Below, one piece after another: positions 18,995-27,976 of a stretch of 64,000 nucleotides of DNA. The first letter of the stretch is position 1. Each line of letters begins with the position of its first letter. The notes beneath the pieces are model-generated. The model ran no database searches. It was not told the origin of the DNA and saw only the letters and a list, made by a program, of their open reading frames with translations. Made by a program: the position numbers and the translations under genes. The stretch lies in contig NZ_JALPRJ010000003.1 of NCBI RefSeq assembly GCF_030464885.1, forward strand, positions 124,001-188,000, in the 5' to 3' direction. The DNA comes from Caballeronia sp. SEWSISQ10-4 2 (lineage in GTDB: Bacteria; Pseudomonadota; Gammaproteobacteria; Burkholderiales; Burkholderiaceae).

Positions 18995-20944
18995 TTACGC
19001 GGACGGGAGATACGCCTCATCGAATAACGATTCGCCTTTTATCCCTCGCGCGCGCAGGAGCTGCTCAATCTCAGACAGCACTTCGGGATCGTCGATTGTG
19101 GGCGGAATTGATATGGTTTTCCCGTCAACAATTTGGAGGAGCGACCGCCTGAGGATTTTTCCCGAGCGCGTCTTCGGCAATCGGTTAACCACGAATGCGG
19201 CCTGTACGGCTGTCACTGCGCCGACATGCTCCCGTACGGCCTGCATTGCTCTGGACTCGGCCTCTGCAGAATCAATGTTTGCCTGGTCCTTGAGGACCAT
19301 GAAGACCACGGGTACCTGCCCCTTGAGCGGATGGGACATACCCACGACGGCGCACTCAGCTACCGGAGAAAGCCTCGCAACGACTTCCTCGATCGCACCC
19401 GTCGAAAAACGGTGACCTGCAACGTTAATGACGTCGTCTGTACGTCCCATGACATAGATGAAACCATCCGCGTCAATGTATCCGGCGTCGCCCGTATCGT
19501 ACCAACCTGGGAATCGCTTGAAGTAAGAGCTTTCGTAACGTGAATGAGCCTTCCAGATGGTCGTCATGACACCCGGGGGCAAAGGCAGTCCGCAAACGAT
19601 ATTACCGGAGACGCCCGCAGGAACCTCATTCCCATCGTCGTCGATACAACACACGTCCCACCCAGGCATCGCGCGACCCGCCGATCCTCGACGTCTTTCC
19701 TCCCCCGCATCCTCTTCCACTGTTGAAGCGGCAATCGCCCAACCGCTCTCGGTCTGCCACCAATGATCGATGGCCGGTACGCCCAGCAGATCTTCCGCCC
19801 ACTTCACTGTCGGTGTGTCACAGCGCTCTCCTGCAAGAAAGACCGACCTCAAACAGCTGACGTCGTGATGCCACACGCGCTTGTCCATGCAAGGCTCCCA
19901 CAGGAACTTGCCGTCTGGATCTTCTTTCCTTATCGCACGCAGAGCCGTCGGCGCAGTGAACAGAACATTGACCCTGTGCTTGGCGACGACACGCCAGAAC
20001 GATGCCGGGTCGGGTGTGCCGACCGGTTTCCCTTCGTACAGTACAGTGGTACATCCGTTGAGAAGGGGGCCATAGACCATGTACGAATGGCCAACCACCC
20101 ATCCGATGTCCGAGGCTGCCCAGAAAACGTCACCTGGCAGGCACCGGTAGATGTTGTTCATCGACCAGATGAGCGATGTCATGTAGCCGCCAGTGTCCCG
20201 TACGATACCCTTGGGGGCGCCGGTGGTGCCGGAAGTGTGCAGAATATAGAGTGGGTGACCTGACGGAACGGAAACCGCGCTTGACGGGTGTGCGTCGCGC
20301 ATGGCCGCATCCCAGTCGATATCCTCAGGTTTCGGCGCGACAGTTGCGGTCTCGCGTTGGTACAGGATGACTGGCCCTTCCCACGCCGCGAGTTCGGCCG
20401 CTTCGTCGACCGTCTCCTTGTACGGTATGCGGCGCTTGCTTTCAAACCCGCACGACGCCGTGACGATTGCCTTCGGACGAGTATCGCTCAACCGCGTGGC
20501 CAGCTCTTTGGCGGCGAACCCTCCGAACACGACGCAGTGCGTTGCCCCGATTCGGGCGCAGGCTAGCATGGCAATGATCGCTTGCGGAATGACGGGCATA
20601 TAGATAACAACAATATCGCCAAAGCCCACCCCCTGGCTTTCCAACACACATGCGAATTTCCCTACTTGATCAGTGAGCTCAGCGTATGTGATCGTCTGCG
20701 CAACACCGGTCACCGGACTTTCGTATGCGATCGCGACTTGCTCGCCACGGCCTGTCTCGACATGCCGGTCAAGACAGTTATAGCTCGCATTGGTGAATGC
20801 ACCATCGAACCACGAGAAGCGGTGTCCCGGCTGCTCCTCAAGCACGTCGTTCCATCCATCCATCCAAGTCACGTACTTGGCCGCATTTGCCCAGAAGGCA
20901 GGCGCGTCAGTCTTCCAATCTTCTCGAATTTCGGTGTACTTCAT
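18995..20944 (-). CDS. prpE: Propionyl-CoA synthetase-like acyl-CoA ligase
   Basis: This 649-residue ACS-type ligase starts at the ATG at 20944, six bases after CAGGAGA; a longer in-frame reading has no such site. YILHTSGTTGAPKG lies near residues 233-246. The acetyl/propionyl-CoA synthetase hallmark FWAASDIGWVVGHSYMVYGP and the catalytic-lysine motif LPKTRSGKILRR follow. The segment CGLPLPPGVMTTIW is typical of PrpE rather than Acs. The expected reaction is propionate (or another short acid) plus ATP and CoA to the acyl-CoA. It diverges from the R1 operator-like boxes at 21.2-21.4 kb. Confidence 0.88.
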   Translation of the reverse strand: MKYTEIREDWKTDAPAFWANAAKYVTWMDGWNDVLEEQPGHRFSWFDGAFTNASYNCLDRHVETGRGEQVAIAYESPVTGVAQTITYAELTDQVGKFACVLESQGVGFGDIVVIYMPVIPQAIIAMLACARIGATHCVVFGGFAAKELATRLSDTRPKAIVTASCGFESKRRIPYKETVDEAAELAAWEGPVILYQRETATVAPKPEDIDWDAAMRDAHPSSAVSVPSGHPLYILHTSGTTGAPKGIVRDTGGYMTSLIWSMNNIYRCLPGDVFWAASDIGWVVGHSYMVYGPLLNGCTTVLYEGKPVGTPDPASFWRVVAKHRVNVLFTAPTALRAIRKEDPDGKFLWEPCMDKRVWHHDVSCLRSVFLAGERCDTPTVKWAEDLLGVPAIDHWWQTESGWAIAASTVEEDAGEERRRGSAGRAMPGWDVCCIDDDGNEVPAGVSGNIVCGLPLPPGVMTTIWKAHSRYESSYFKRFPGWYDTGDAGYIDADGFIYVMGRTDDVINVAGHRFSTGAIEEVVARLSPVAECAVVGMSHPLKGQVPVVFMVLKDQANIDSAEAESRAMQAVREHVGAVTAVQAAFVVNRLPKTRSGKILRRSLLQIVDGKTISIPPTIDDPEVLSEIEQLLRARGIKGESLFDEAYLPSA

Positions 20945-21233
20945 AGCGTCTCCTGCACAATTTCCTTGAACTGACAATAGCCCTCGACCGCTTTCCGAGC
21001 GGGCGGGCACGAGTGTCCTTGGTGTTCGCCAGCATGCTCAAGAGCCGATCGTGCGGACCTCGAACCGAGCGCTGACGGCAAGCTCCATCCATCCGACGTT
21101 GTCACGACTAGTCGTGTCATCGTGCTTCTTCGCATATGTTGTGGTTTCCGAATGATTCGTGAATGCTTGCTTTTAAAATAAAACGTGGACTTATTTTAGG
21201 GTGATCCGGAAACAAGATGGCGGTGATCAAACA

Positions 21234-21409
21234 GAAACACACTGTTCCCTGGATGGAAACGGTAGTCGTTGAAACGATCTGACTTGGAGGACCGGATTTC
21301 ACATATCGTCTCGTCCTCTTCGTCTGAACAACCGTTCTGGATATTTTCGATTCGGAAACAACTTGTTCTGCGTTACGGGACACCCACCTCCTGCCTAAGT
21401 TCGTAGAAT
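21234..21409. promoter_or_regulatory. Operator-like box array R1 with possible -10
   Basis: Box 1 is GAAACACACTGTTCC at 21234-21248, followed by ATGGAAAC at 21253-21260. Box 2 is GAAACAACTTGTTC at 21355-21368, with the perfect core AACAA-C-TTGTT. TAGAAT lies at 21404-21409. The same order and nearly the same spacing occur at R2 (60.7-60.9 kb) and R3 (46.5-46.7 kb). R1 lies between the prpE-like gene and the decayed SDR at 21504. Confidence 0.55.
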
Positions 21410-21503
21410 GGTTTCCATAGACAGTCCGCTCCGTTAGTTCGGGAGACTTCTTGCATGGAACACGTAGCGCGCTTCATATCAAATGCTTTCCCAAGAGGGC
21501 AAA

Positions 21504-21598
21504 ATGCAGATTCAATATCTCACCAACAAGAGGTAGCGGTAGTCACCGGAGCGGCGTTGATCAAGCGACAGCACGATTGCTAATTTCAGAGGGTATCG
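21504..21598 (+). pseudogene. SDR oxidoreductase, N-terminal remnant
   Basis: ATG at 21504 is followed by MQIQYLTNK, then, with one shift, VAVVTGAA and GVDQATARLLISEGIAT, the Rossmann start of the SDR also seen at 55851 and 56998. The leader CATATCAAA...AAAATGCAG also matches that of the 55851 copy. It ends abruptly where NTF2-type sequence begins. Confidence 0.65.
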
Positions 21599-21885
21599 CC
21601 ACCCTCCCGTGCTGACGCAGACACAGCACCGCTTTTACCGTTGCCTTGACCGCTCCGACCATGACGGACCACTCGCAGTGACCAGCAGTGGCCTGCGCTG
21701 GCATCGTCAGGGGCAGTCGGCGACCGGTCATGATGCCCTCGCTCGCGACAATGCATGACCGGCCGGCTGCGCTACGGGTTACGCATGTGATCAGCAACCC
21801 ATTCGTCGTCGAATCGAACTTGGATGAATGCAGCACGGAGTCGTATATGACGGCATACCGGTTCGATGACGGTAGCGAGCACGAG
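21599..21885 (+). pseudogene. NTF2/SnoaL-like protein fragment
   Basis: The sequence reads ATLPVLTQTQHRFYRCLDRS, then with a frameshift TMHDRPAALRVTHVISNPF and VESNLDECSTESYMTAYRFD. This is a diverged copy of the intact protein at 46734-47177, lacking its start and last third. It is joined upstream to an SDR fragment and downstream to small-gene A sequence. Confidence 0.8.
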
Positions 21886-22029
21886 GGGCCGGCAAATCGC
21901 GGAAAGTTGGCACTGCGGCGGGAAGGCTCGGTTGCGCTTTACTCTTTCCAGCACGCTGACGATACGTGGCGCGCGGGCCCTCCTGAGACAAGGCACCGGA
22001 CAATACGCGTCTACGCAAGTGCCGGGTGA
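21886..22029 (+). pseudogene. Small gene A, copy 1, 3' fragment
   Basis: The end of this frame reads REGSVALYSFQHADDTWRAG, then TRHRTIRVYASAG. This matches the C-terminal half of the 81-residue protein at 49545-49790. It is fused in frame to the preceding NTF2 fragment, giving a chimeric 113-codon frame from 21688. Confidence 0.75.
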
Positions 22030-22091
22030 ATGCAACATCGGCAGCCCGAACATCAGCGAACGCGTTCAGAAAACTACCTGGGATCACTCTG

Positions 22092-22298
22092 ATGGATGAG
22101 TCAAAATACCTCGCCCCCGAAGACCTGCGGGAACTGGAAACGTGGGCGATTGCCTGGTATGAGGAAGCGGTCAAGGCAGAATTTATAGGTACTTCCTATC
22201 ATCCAGATACCGCGACCGTGGGCCGTCTGCGGGGCTACTTTAAAGTCGGGCTGTCGCCCGCAGAGGCCGCTCACGCGTGCTTCGGCGGCAAGCACTAA
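22092..22298 (+). CDS. Small conserved protein B, copy 1 (68 aa)
   Basis: ATG at 22092 opens a 68-residue protein (MDESKYLAPEDLRELETWAI and, at the end, GLSPAEAAHACFGGKH). Two diverged copies at 49845 and 60203 keep the same length, the tryptophan/tyrosine core (AWYEEAV), the RLRGYF helix and the LSPAEAAHACF end, which supports a real gene under selection. It is acidic and probably cytoplasmic. All three follow small gene A or its remains. Function unknown. The upstream GGGATCACTCT is shared with the 49845 copy. Confidence 0.75.
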   Translation: MDESKYLAPEDLRELETWAIAWYEEAVKAEFIGTSYHPDTATVGRLRGYFKVGLSPAEAAHACFGGKH

Positions 22299-22514
22299 GG
22301 AAAGGCTGGTTTATGTCGCACAGGCTGTCGTCGAAATTGGTGCGCGGCCTGGTCAATGGTGGCACCGTAGGATGATGCTCAATTGAGATCGAACCGATCG
22401 TAACCGTTGAAAGAAAGCGTGGACCTTGCTAGCTCCATAAGCTGAGACTCAGTGATTGCTCGTCCAGAACAGCTAGCAATCGGGAGTGGTCGCAATTGTC
22501 TGGGGCGCTTTGGC

Positions 22515-23504
22515 TTACACCGTTACGACGATTTTCCCGAACTGGCTGTTGCTCTCGAGGTAGTGATGCACTTTCACCATCTCATCGAACGCGAACGTGC
22601 TATCGATCACCGGTTTGAGCGCGCCGCTTTGGAGGCCCTTCAGGACGTAGTCCACCGCAGCCTTCCGGCGTGTTTCGTCACCCACCGTCAGCCAGATGTT
22701 GTACCCCTTAATAACCGGAGTTTTGGCGATCATCGCCATCACGGGTAACGGAGTCTCGCCCTCGGCGAGCGCGCCATAAATGTACACGGTGCCCTGGACG
22801 GCCAGCGCCGAGACCAACTTCGGGAAGTTCGGGCCGCCGACCGCGTCGAAGGCGACGCGTGCCCCCTTGCCATCGGTGATGTGCATCACTTGTTCCACCA
22901 GATCAACTTCATCTGTTACGATCACGTGCGCGGCGCCGGCATCGAGCAATTGCTTCGCCTTAGCTGACGTGCGTGTTAGTGCGATGGAGGTAGCGCCGGC
23001 ATAATTGGCGATTTGAATTGCCGCGAGCCCCACGCTGCTTGAGGCAGCGGGAATGAGGACGAAATCACCTTTACCCACCTCGGCGTCCTCGATAAGCACG
23101 CCGTAAGCTGTCAAGAACATCATCCAGACCGACGCCGCTTGCACGAGCGAAAGTAACTTCGGGTGCTTCACAACAGCGTAATCCGGTACGGTGATGACTT
23201 CGCCATATGTGAAGTACTGATTCAACGAGAACGACGGAATCACGCTGACCTCGTCACCCACCGCTAAACCGGTCACGTCAGAGCCGACGGCATCGACGAA
23301 GCCTGCAGCCTCGTATCCGAGACCCGCCGGAAATTTGACCGGTTCCATGTACACGTCTTTGCGCCACATCGAGTCGGCGCGGTTTATTCCGATGGCCTTG
23401 ACGTTGATGCGGACTTCGGCTGGACCGGGAGCGGGCACTGCTGTCTCGACGAATTCCAGGACTTCAGGGCCGCCCGCTTCGGCAAACTTAATGGTGCGCA
23501 ACAT
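22515..23504 (-). CDS. Zinc-independent alcohol dehydrogenase / quinone oxidoreductase (MDR), paralogue 1
   Basis: This 329-residue MDR protein starts at the ATG at 23504 with a GGAG site. It has the GroES-like N-terminus (AGGPEVLEF, GINRADSMWR, GYEAAGFVDAVG) and a Rossmann domain with IPAASSSVGLAAIQIANYAG and FDAVGGPNFPKLVSALAVQG. No structural-zinc cysteine cluster is visible. The likely role is NADPH-dependent reduction of a quinone, enone or enoyl compound. A close paralogue lies at 24413-25402 and a decayed third copy at 51.7-52.2 kb. The GST gene starts upstream on the same strand and probably shares its transcript. Confidence 0.9.
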   Translation of the reverse strand: MLRTIKFAEAGGPEVLEFVETAVPAPGPAEVRINVKAIGINRADSMWRKDVYMEPVKFPAGLGYEAAGFVDAVGSDVTGLAVGDEVSVIPSFSLNQYFTYGEVITVPDYAVVKHPKLLSLVQAASVWMMFLTAYGVLIEDAEVGKGDFVLIPAASSSVGLAAIQIANYAGATSIALTRTSAKAKQLLDAGAAHVIVTDEVDLVEQVMHITDGKGARVAFDAVGGPNFPKLVSALAVQGTVYIYGALAEGETPLPVMAMIAKTPVIKGYNIWLTVGDETRRKAAVDYVLKGLQSGALKPVIDSTFAFDEMVKVHHYLESNSQFGKIVVTV

Positions 23505-23595
23505 CACAATCTCCAGGTTTGACCGGCGAGACGGGCACCGCTCGACTCGGACGGTTTCGACGGCTGCCAAGGTGCTGGCGCGCCGGCACAAGGCG

Positions 23596-24243
23596 TTAAG
23601 CGGCGGCACTGGGCCTGGCGGATACCACGTCGTACCATCGCTGAAACGCGGTGAGTTCTGCCGGTATCGGCATCTTCAACGCGTTGGTCGCGAAGTCGAC
23701 CGTTACCAGCGTCGTGATGTCCGCCGCTGAGAATTCGGCCCCAGCGACGTATCGCACCGTTCCCAACCGCTCGTTGAAGTCCGCGAAGAAGTTGATCACA
23801 CGTTGTTTGCTTCGCTCAGTCAGTTCGGGAATCTGATCATAAGCGTGCGGACCCGACAGCGCGCGGCCTTTCAACCCGGCGGCCGCGTTGCGCACGCCTT
23901 CCATCACCGGCGCGAAACCGTCCAGTTCCGCGCGCCGCTCCCACATCGTGACGAGCGCCTTCGACGTGGTCGTCGTGCCGAGCAATGGCATCTGTGGATA
24001 CGCTTCCTCCAGATAGCGCCAGATAGCGGGCACTTCTGCGATGACGGAACCGTCGGAAAGTGCCAAAGCCGGCACCTGGCTGCGCGGATTAATTGCGCGA
24101 AAGGCGTCCGAGAACTGCTCTTTGGCACCGAGGTCCACAGGCTTCGTCTGGATATCTAGTCCCTTCTCCGCGACAAAGATACGCACACGGCGCGCGTTCG
24201 GCGAGCCCTTGTATTCATACAGCACAGGCGCGGCGGTTGTCAT
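23596..24243 (-). CDS. Glutathione S-transferase family protein
   Basis: This 215-residue protein has an N-terminal thioredoxin-fold domain (YKGSPNARRVRIFVAEKG, INPRSQVPALALSDGSVIAE with the cis-proline VPAL and glutathione-contacting DGSVIAE). An all-helical C-terminal domain ends with FSAADITTLVTVDFA. An AAGGAGA site precedes the ATG. It sits between two MDR paralogues on the same strand, so it may handle reactive intermediates of the same pathway. The substrate is unknown. Confidence 0.9.
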   Translation of the reverse strand: MTTAAPVLYEYKGSPNARRVRIFVAEKGLDIQTKPVDLGAKEQFSDAFRAINPRSQVPALALSDGSVIAEVPAIWRYLEEAYPQMPLLGTTTTSKALVTMWERRAELDGFAPVMEGVRNAAAGLKGRALSGPHAYDQIPELTERSKQRVINFFADFNERLGTVRYVAGAEFSAADITTLVTVDFATNALKMPIPAELTAFQRWYDVVSARPSAAA

Positions 24244-24412
24244 TTTGAATTCTCCTTTGGATCCGCTATTACTCGGATGACGCGGTTCAATCGAATTTCC
24301 GATGTACAGAAGCGTTGTTCGCCTTTGTTAAACCGTCGGGTTGCAAACATTGGCGAGCGCGACAGTCGTAAACCGGAGCATTTCGTCGACCCGCCAGTGA
24401 CCATGCGCTCGC

Positions 24413-25402
24413 CTACACCGTTACAACGATTTTCCCGAACTGGCTGTTGCCCTCGAGATAGCGATGCACTTCCACCATCTCGTCAAACTTGAACGTCCGA
24501 TCGATGACAGGCTTGAGCGCACCGCTAGCAAGACCTTTAAGGATGTAATCCACGGCTACTTTCCGCCGCGCTTCGTCAGCGACAACGGCAGAAAGGCTGT
24601 AAACCTTGATCGTTGGCAACTTGCGAAGCAGCTTCAGGATCGGTATCGGGGTTTCACCTTCGTCAAGCAAGCCGTATAGGTAAGCGATGCCCCGATGAGC
24701 CAATGCCTCAATCAGTTTGGGGAAGTTTGGACCACCCACTGGGTCAAAGATGACACGTGCACCCTTACCGTCAGTGATACGCATCACTTCTTGCAACATG
24801 TCATCCTCTTCTGTGGCAATGACATGGGCCGCCCCGGCCTCGATAAGTCGATCCCGTTTCGCCGACGTACGCGTGAATGCAATGGGCGTCGCCCCAGCGT
24901 AGTTAGCGAGTTGAATGGCAGCAAGGCCAACACTGCTGGATGCAGCCGGAATGATAACGAAGTCGCCTTTAGTCACCTGGGCATCTGCAATCAGCGCACC
25001 GTAAGCTGTCAGATACATCATCCAGATCGACGCGGCATCGGTGAACGAGAGCGACTTCGGATGCTTTACGACGACGTTATCCGGCATGAGCACTACTTCG
25101 CCGTAGGCGGCGTATTTGTTCATTGAAAACGCCGGGATCGTGCTCACCTCGTCGCCCACCACGAGTCCCGTGACCTCCTCGCCCACTGCATCAATGACGC
25201 CGGCGATCTCGTAACCGAGTCCCGCCGGGAACTTCACCGGTTCGATGTACGCATCGTTGCGCCACATCACATCTGCGCGGTTCAACCCGATTGCCTTGAC
25301 CTTGATTCGTACTTCATGTGGTGCCGGTGCGGCCACTTGCTCGTCGATGAATTCGAGGACTTCAGGGCCGCCGGCCTTCGCGAATTTGATGGTGCGTGAC
25401 AT
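24413..25402 (-). CDS. Zinc-independent MDR oxidoreductase, paralogue 2
   Basis: This 329-residue protein has the same length as paralogue 1 and is clearly homologous throughout (MSRTIKFAKAGGPEVLEFID, GLNRADVMWRNDAYIEPVKF, IPAASSSVGLAAIQLANYAG, FDPVGGPNFPKLIEALAHRG). The last residues (YLEGNSQFGKIVVTV) nearly match, so duplication is recent enough to align by eye. A CCAGGAG site precedes the ATG. An SDR stub lies just upstream, as in the block at 51.7-54.4 kb. Confidence 0.9.
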   Translation of the reverse strand: MSRTIKFAKAGGPEVLEFIDEQVAAPAPHEVRIKVKAIGLNRADVMWRNDAYIEPVKFPAGLGYEIAGVIDAVGEEVTGLVVGDEVSTIPAFSMNKYAAYGEVVLMPDNVVVKHPKSLSFTDAASIWMMYLTAYGALIADAQVTKGDFVIIPAASSSVGLAAIQLANYAGATPIAFTRTSAKRDRLIEAGAAHVIATEEDDMLQEVMRITDGKGARVIFDPVGGPNFPKLIEALAHRGIAYLYGLLDEGETPIPILKLLRKLPTIKVYSLSAVVADEARRKVAVDYILKGLASGALKPVIDRTFKFDEMVEVHRYLEGNSQFGKIVVTV

Positions 25403-25611
25403 TAGATGCTCCTGGATGGAATGAGATACTGACTTGCGCAGAAATCGACAAACGATGACCTACGCAGTTTTCACGCTCTGATGCGAGATGCACGAATCTG
25501 CGGGATAAACGGGCGCAAACGGTTCCGTTTCGATAAGGAGAGTAGTGATGGACCAACACCATCGCGTGGCGAGACAACACCAGGCCGTGAGCTCGAAGCT
25601 TTTTGACTATC

Positions 25612-25670
25612 GATACATCGCTGGTTAGATCTACGCTCGGCTGCTATCAACGAACAATTCGATAACCGTT
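25612..25670 (-). pseudogene. SDR C-terminal stub
   Basis: CGCTGGTTAGATCT...GAACAATTCGAT matches, base for base over most of its length, the 3' end of the intact SDR at 52296-53030 (minus-strand reading ...ELFVDGGRA). The body of the gene is missing. Confidence 0.6.
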
Positions 25671-25739
25671 AGGTTGCCTTAAGCTGCAAGCGCATATCGA
25701 TGACGATCACCATCGTTCCATAGATCATGACGACGCAGA

Positions 25740-25863
25740 CCGCGAATGTCAACAGTGCCCACCATCGTGGTGTGGGTAAATATTAAAATTGACGCGCAGG
25801 TGAGGAGAACAGTTCATGGATGTCTCAACACAGCAACCATTCAGAATCGGCAGCCGATCAGCG
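25740..25863 (+). pseudogene. TetR regulator promoter and N-terminal stub
   Basis: The leader (CACCATCG...GACGC.CAGGTGAGGAGAAC) and the first codons (ATGGATGTCTCAACACAGCA) match the region before and at the start of the intact TetR gene at 53801. Sequence then passes into an EtfA fragment. This shows a second, mostly deleted copy of the SDR-TetR block. Confidence 0.6.
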
Positions 25864-26051
25864 GCGCGTCAGCGAGCAACGCCTTGTTCACGCCTGCAAT
25901 CCTCCCTACTGCATCCGCAGCTGCTTGTGTGTTGTAACCCGCCACGAGCACGTGAATGCCGCTACCGATCTTCTGCGCTGTTGCGATCGTGTTCAGCGTC
26001 GCGGCCTTGATCGACGTGTTGTCGTGTTCTGCCAATTACAAAATTCGTCAT
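25841..26051 (-). pseudogene. Electron-transfer flavoprotein alpha subunit, N-terminal fragment
   Basis: From the ATG at 26051 the minus strand reads MTNFVI, shifts, then AEHDNTSIKAATLNTIATAQ, IGSGIHVLVAGYNTQAAADA and IAGVNKALLADAP. This is the start of EtfA. One frameshift near the start and truncation at the TetR stub make it non-functional. Confidence 0.75.
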
Positions 26052-26099
26052 TTCGTCTGTCTCCGCGTTCTGCTTAAAACACCGTGCCTAAGTTCTATA

Positions 26100-26315
26100 G
26101 CTTCTCGACCAGCGTTTGCACATCTGTGTCAACGGGCCATCCATCGAACCCGTTCGAGCGTCATCGCGTCCAGAGGATCCCCTGCTCCTTCAGAATGACC
26201 GACATATCGACCATCTTGCCATCCATGGCCGTCACCGCGCCCGCGCCTGTCCTCGGCTTCCATCACGCGTGTCGCCGCCCACTTACGCTCGACGTCGCTC
26301 CTTGCGAGGGCTGAA
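26100..26315 (-). pseudogene. CitE/HpcH-type lyase, C-terminal remnant
   Basis: The minus strand reads GAGAVTAMDGKMVDMSVILK and EQGILWTR followed by a stop. This resembles the end of HpcH/HpaI aldolase or citrate-lyase beta family proteins (G-AV-xDGKMVDxPV). A stop codon precedes it in frame. Short and tentative. Confidence 0.4.
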
Positions 26316-26490
26316 GCGTGGCATCGAGCTGCCTCGGATGTTCGACGAGCATGATGAGAATCGCGTTGAACACGGCCAACTGCTTCGGCGTCGTGCCCTT
26401 GCCGGTGAGCTGCAGGAGCACGAAATCGCCGAAATTCTTGTGCCCAAGCTACTCTTCGGGTAATTCCTTGCCGCGCACGAAGATACAATG
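26316..26490 (-). pseudogene. Citrate synthase/citryl-CoA lyase-like N-terminal remnant
   Basis: The minus strand reads CIFVRGKELPEE, a stop, then LGHKNFGDFVLLQLTGKGTT and PKQLAVFNAILIMLVEHPRQ. The layout resembles the small-domain start of citrate-synthase relatives (VRGKDL-E-IG--F-E-----LTGR-PTP-Q---L-A-L). It carries an internal stop and lacks the catalytic histidines. Confidence 0.45.
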
Positions 26491-27031
26491 GGGTAGGCTG
26501 TATGCGATATCAGATCGCATCGGCGGTTTCGGTTTATCTTCAGCGAAAGATGGGATCGATCCGTGCTTTCGCACAGTTCCGCGTAACCGTTGTTGAGCAC
26601 GACCACGCTGCGATAGATCACGCTGGACCGGAACCGTACGACGCTGCCCCCTTGTCGGCCACCTTGCGCTCGATCAACACGAGCGCGCCCTTGCCCGGCC
26701 CCTTGTCGACAGTGCGCGCCACGCGCGAACGGCCGATTACGGTCACCGCGGAAGTCAACGGTTTGTGAATGTGCAACGTCTGCTCGCTGTGCAGCATGCG
26801 GACCCAGTCGATCCCGCTGCGGGGATCCCTGACCCAGAAGCCCGGATAACCAAGCACGACGGCAAATGTCGGCGGCACGCGCAGATGCTTCTCGTAGACG
26901 AACGCTCTTTCGTCCGGGTCGAGCGGAAGCAAGCCATACCTATGCCGAGGCCGTACAGGATTGCATCACGGGGCCGTGTAATGCTGCTCGATGTCCTCGA
27001 ACGGCCAGAAGTTGTGGCAGCTGATGGTCAT
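26491..27031 (-). pseudogene. MaoC-like enoyl-CoA hydratase, frameshifted N-terminal half
   Basis: From ATG 27031 the frames give FWPFEDIEQHYTA, then ARDAILYGLGIGM, then LPLDPDERAFVYEKHLRVPP, TFAVVLGYPGFWVRDPRSGI and VTVIGRSRVARTVDKGPGKG. This is the hot-dog N-terminal domain of a peroxisomal-type 2-enoyl-CoA hydratase. At least two frameshifts occur before the LPLDPDERAF segment and another after KVADKG. The catalytic C-terminal hot-dog domain is missing. Confidence 0.75.
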
Positions 27032-27508
27032 GATGACCGGTCAAGCATTGATCTTGGAGGGCCATTGGAACAGCAACGCCGCCGCTTCCTCGAAGCGGCT
27101 GTAGCATACATGCCTAACCACCCACATTACGCCCTCGACATGATGTTGCTGTGCGAGCGGTAGTCCGTCGCCTACTCGCTGAGTTTGTATAACCTCGCGG
27201 AGATGAAGGTCGAGAGTCGAATTGCCGTCGATCTATTCGACAGTGCACCCCGGATGATCAAGATGGTGCCGCTTTTGGAAAGGACGTTTCGTCGTCGTAA
27301 GAGGCCGGTGGGCAAAAGCTCGCAGGCGGACGAGATCCTCATTCGGTTTAAAGGTGAAATGATCTGTCTCTACCGCTCCGGCGCCTTGAGATCCCAACCG
27401 AAGCAACGACGTCGCATCGGTTAGGGTGATGCAACTGTTCGTTGCCCGCGCAGCGATACCTGCGCCCTCACACGGGCGGTATTGAATGCGGCTGCTTCCT
27501 GCTTTCGC
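27032..27508. other. Degraded stretch without an intact gene
   Basis: A minus-strand tail (SRFEEAAALLFQWPSKINA, stop near 27048) looks like the end of a gene that once preceded the MaoC gene. I cannot name it. A plus-strand open frame at 27185-27424 has no recognisable pattern. Confidence 0.4.
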
Positions 27509-27829
27509 CTACTTCAATGGTGAGAAGTCTGTCGGACGCATGATCCGCGACTCCATGCTAACCAAGATGTCCAGCGACTTCACCTTACGACCAAATTCCT
27601 GCCAGCGGCTGTCGGCGGCCATCCTGTCTCGGCGCTCAAGCCGATCGTCAAGGCTTTTGTAGGCCCAGATGTGAGCAATCTGACTGATGTCGCCAATTTC
27701 AGTGGTAAAGAAACCAATCAGTTCGCCGAGAAATTCCTGCTGAAGCGGAAGCCCCTCTCTCCTGTACAAAGCGAGCCAATCGGCACCGCGCAGTGGCTTG
27801 AAAGTATAGGTTCGGATTTCGTAAAGCAC
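27509..27829 (-). CDS. NIPSNAP family protein
   Basis: This 106-residue protein starts at the GTG at 27829, seven bases after GGAG. The longer reading from 27919 has no site and no family match in its extra 30 residues. It shows the NIPSNAP pattern: YEIRTYTFKP at the start, then a hydrophobic strand with FFTTEIGDISQIAHIWAYKS, then helical LDDRLERRDRMAADSRWQEF and a final IMRPTDFSPL. These small dimeric alpha/beta-barrel proteins often sit in catabolic operons, but their reaction is usually unknown. It lies 147 bases downstream of the MFS transporter gene on the same strand. Confidence 0.85.
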   Translation of the reverse strand: MLYEIRTYTFKPLRGADWLALYRREGLPLQQEFLGELIGFFTTEIGDISQIAHIWAYKSLDDRLERRDRMAADSRWQEFGRKVKSLDILVSMESRIMRPTDFSPLK

Positions 27830-27976
27830 CTGATATCTCCATAACGATATAAAAGATCCTGAAGAACTCAAGGTATGGGCAGCCTCGATAAGTACTTCGA
27901 TACACTGCGGCCGGCCCATACAAACTCTTGATTCAATTCATAGTTCGCTGGATGCATGTTATGCGCATCGTCAGGA

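Noticed and set aside
27185..27424. 79-codon plus-strand frame
   Set aside because: No family resemblance and lies in a degraded stretch.
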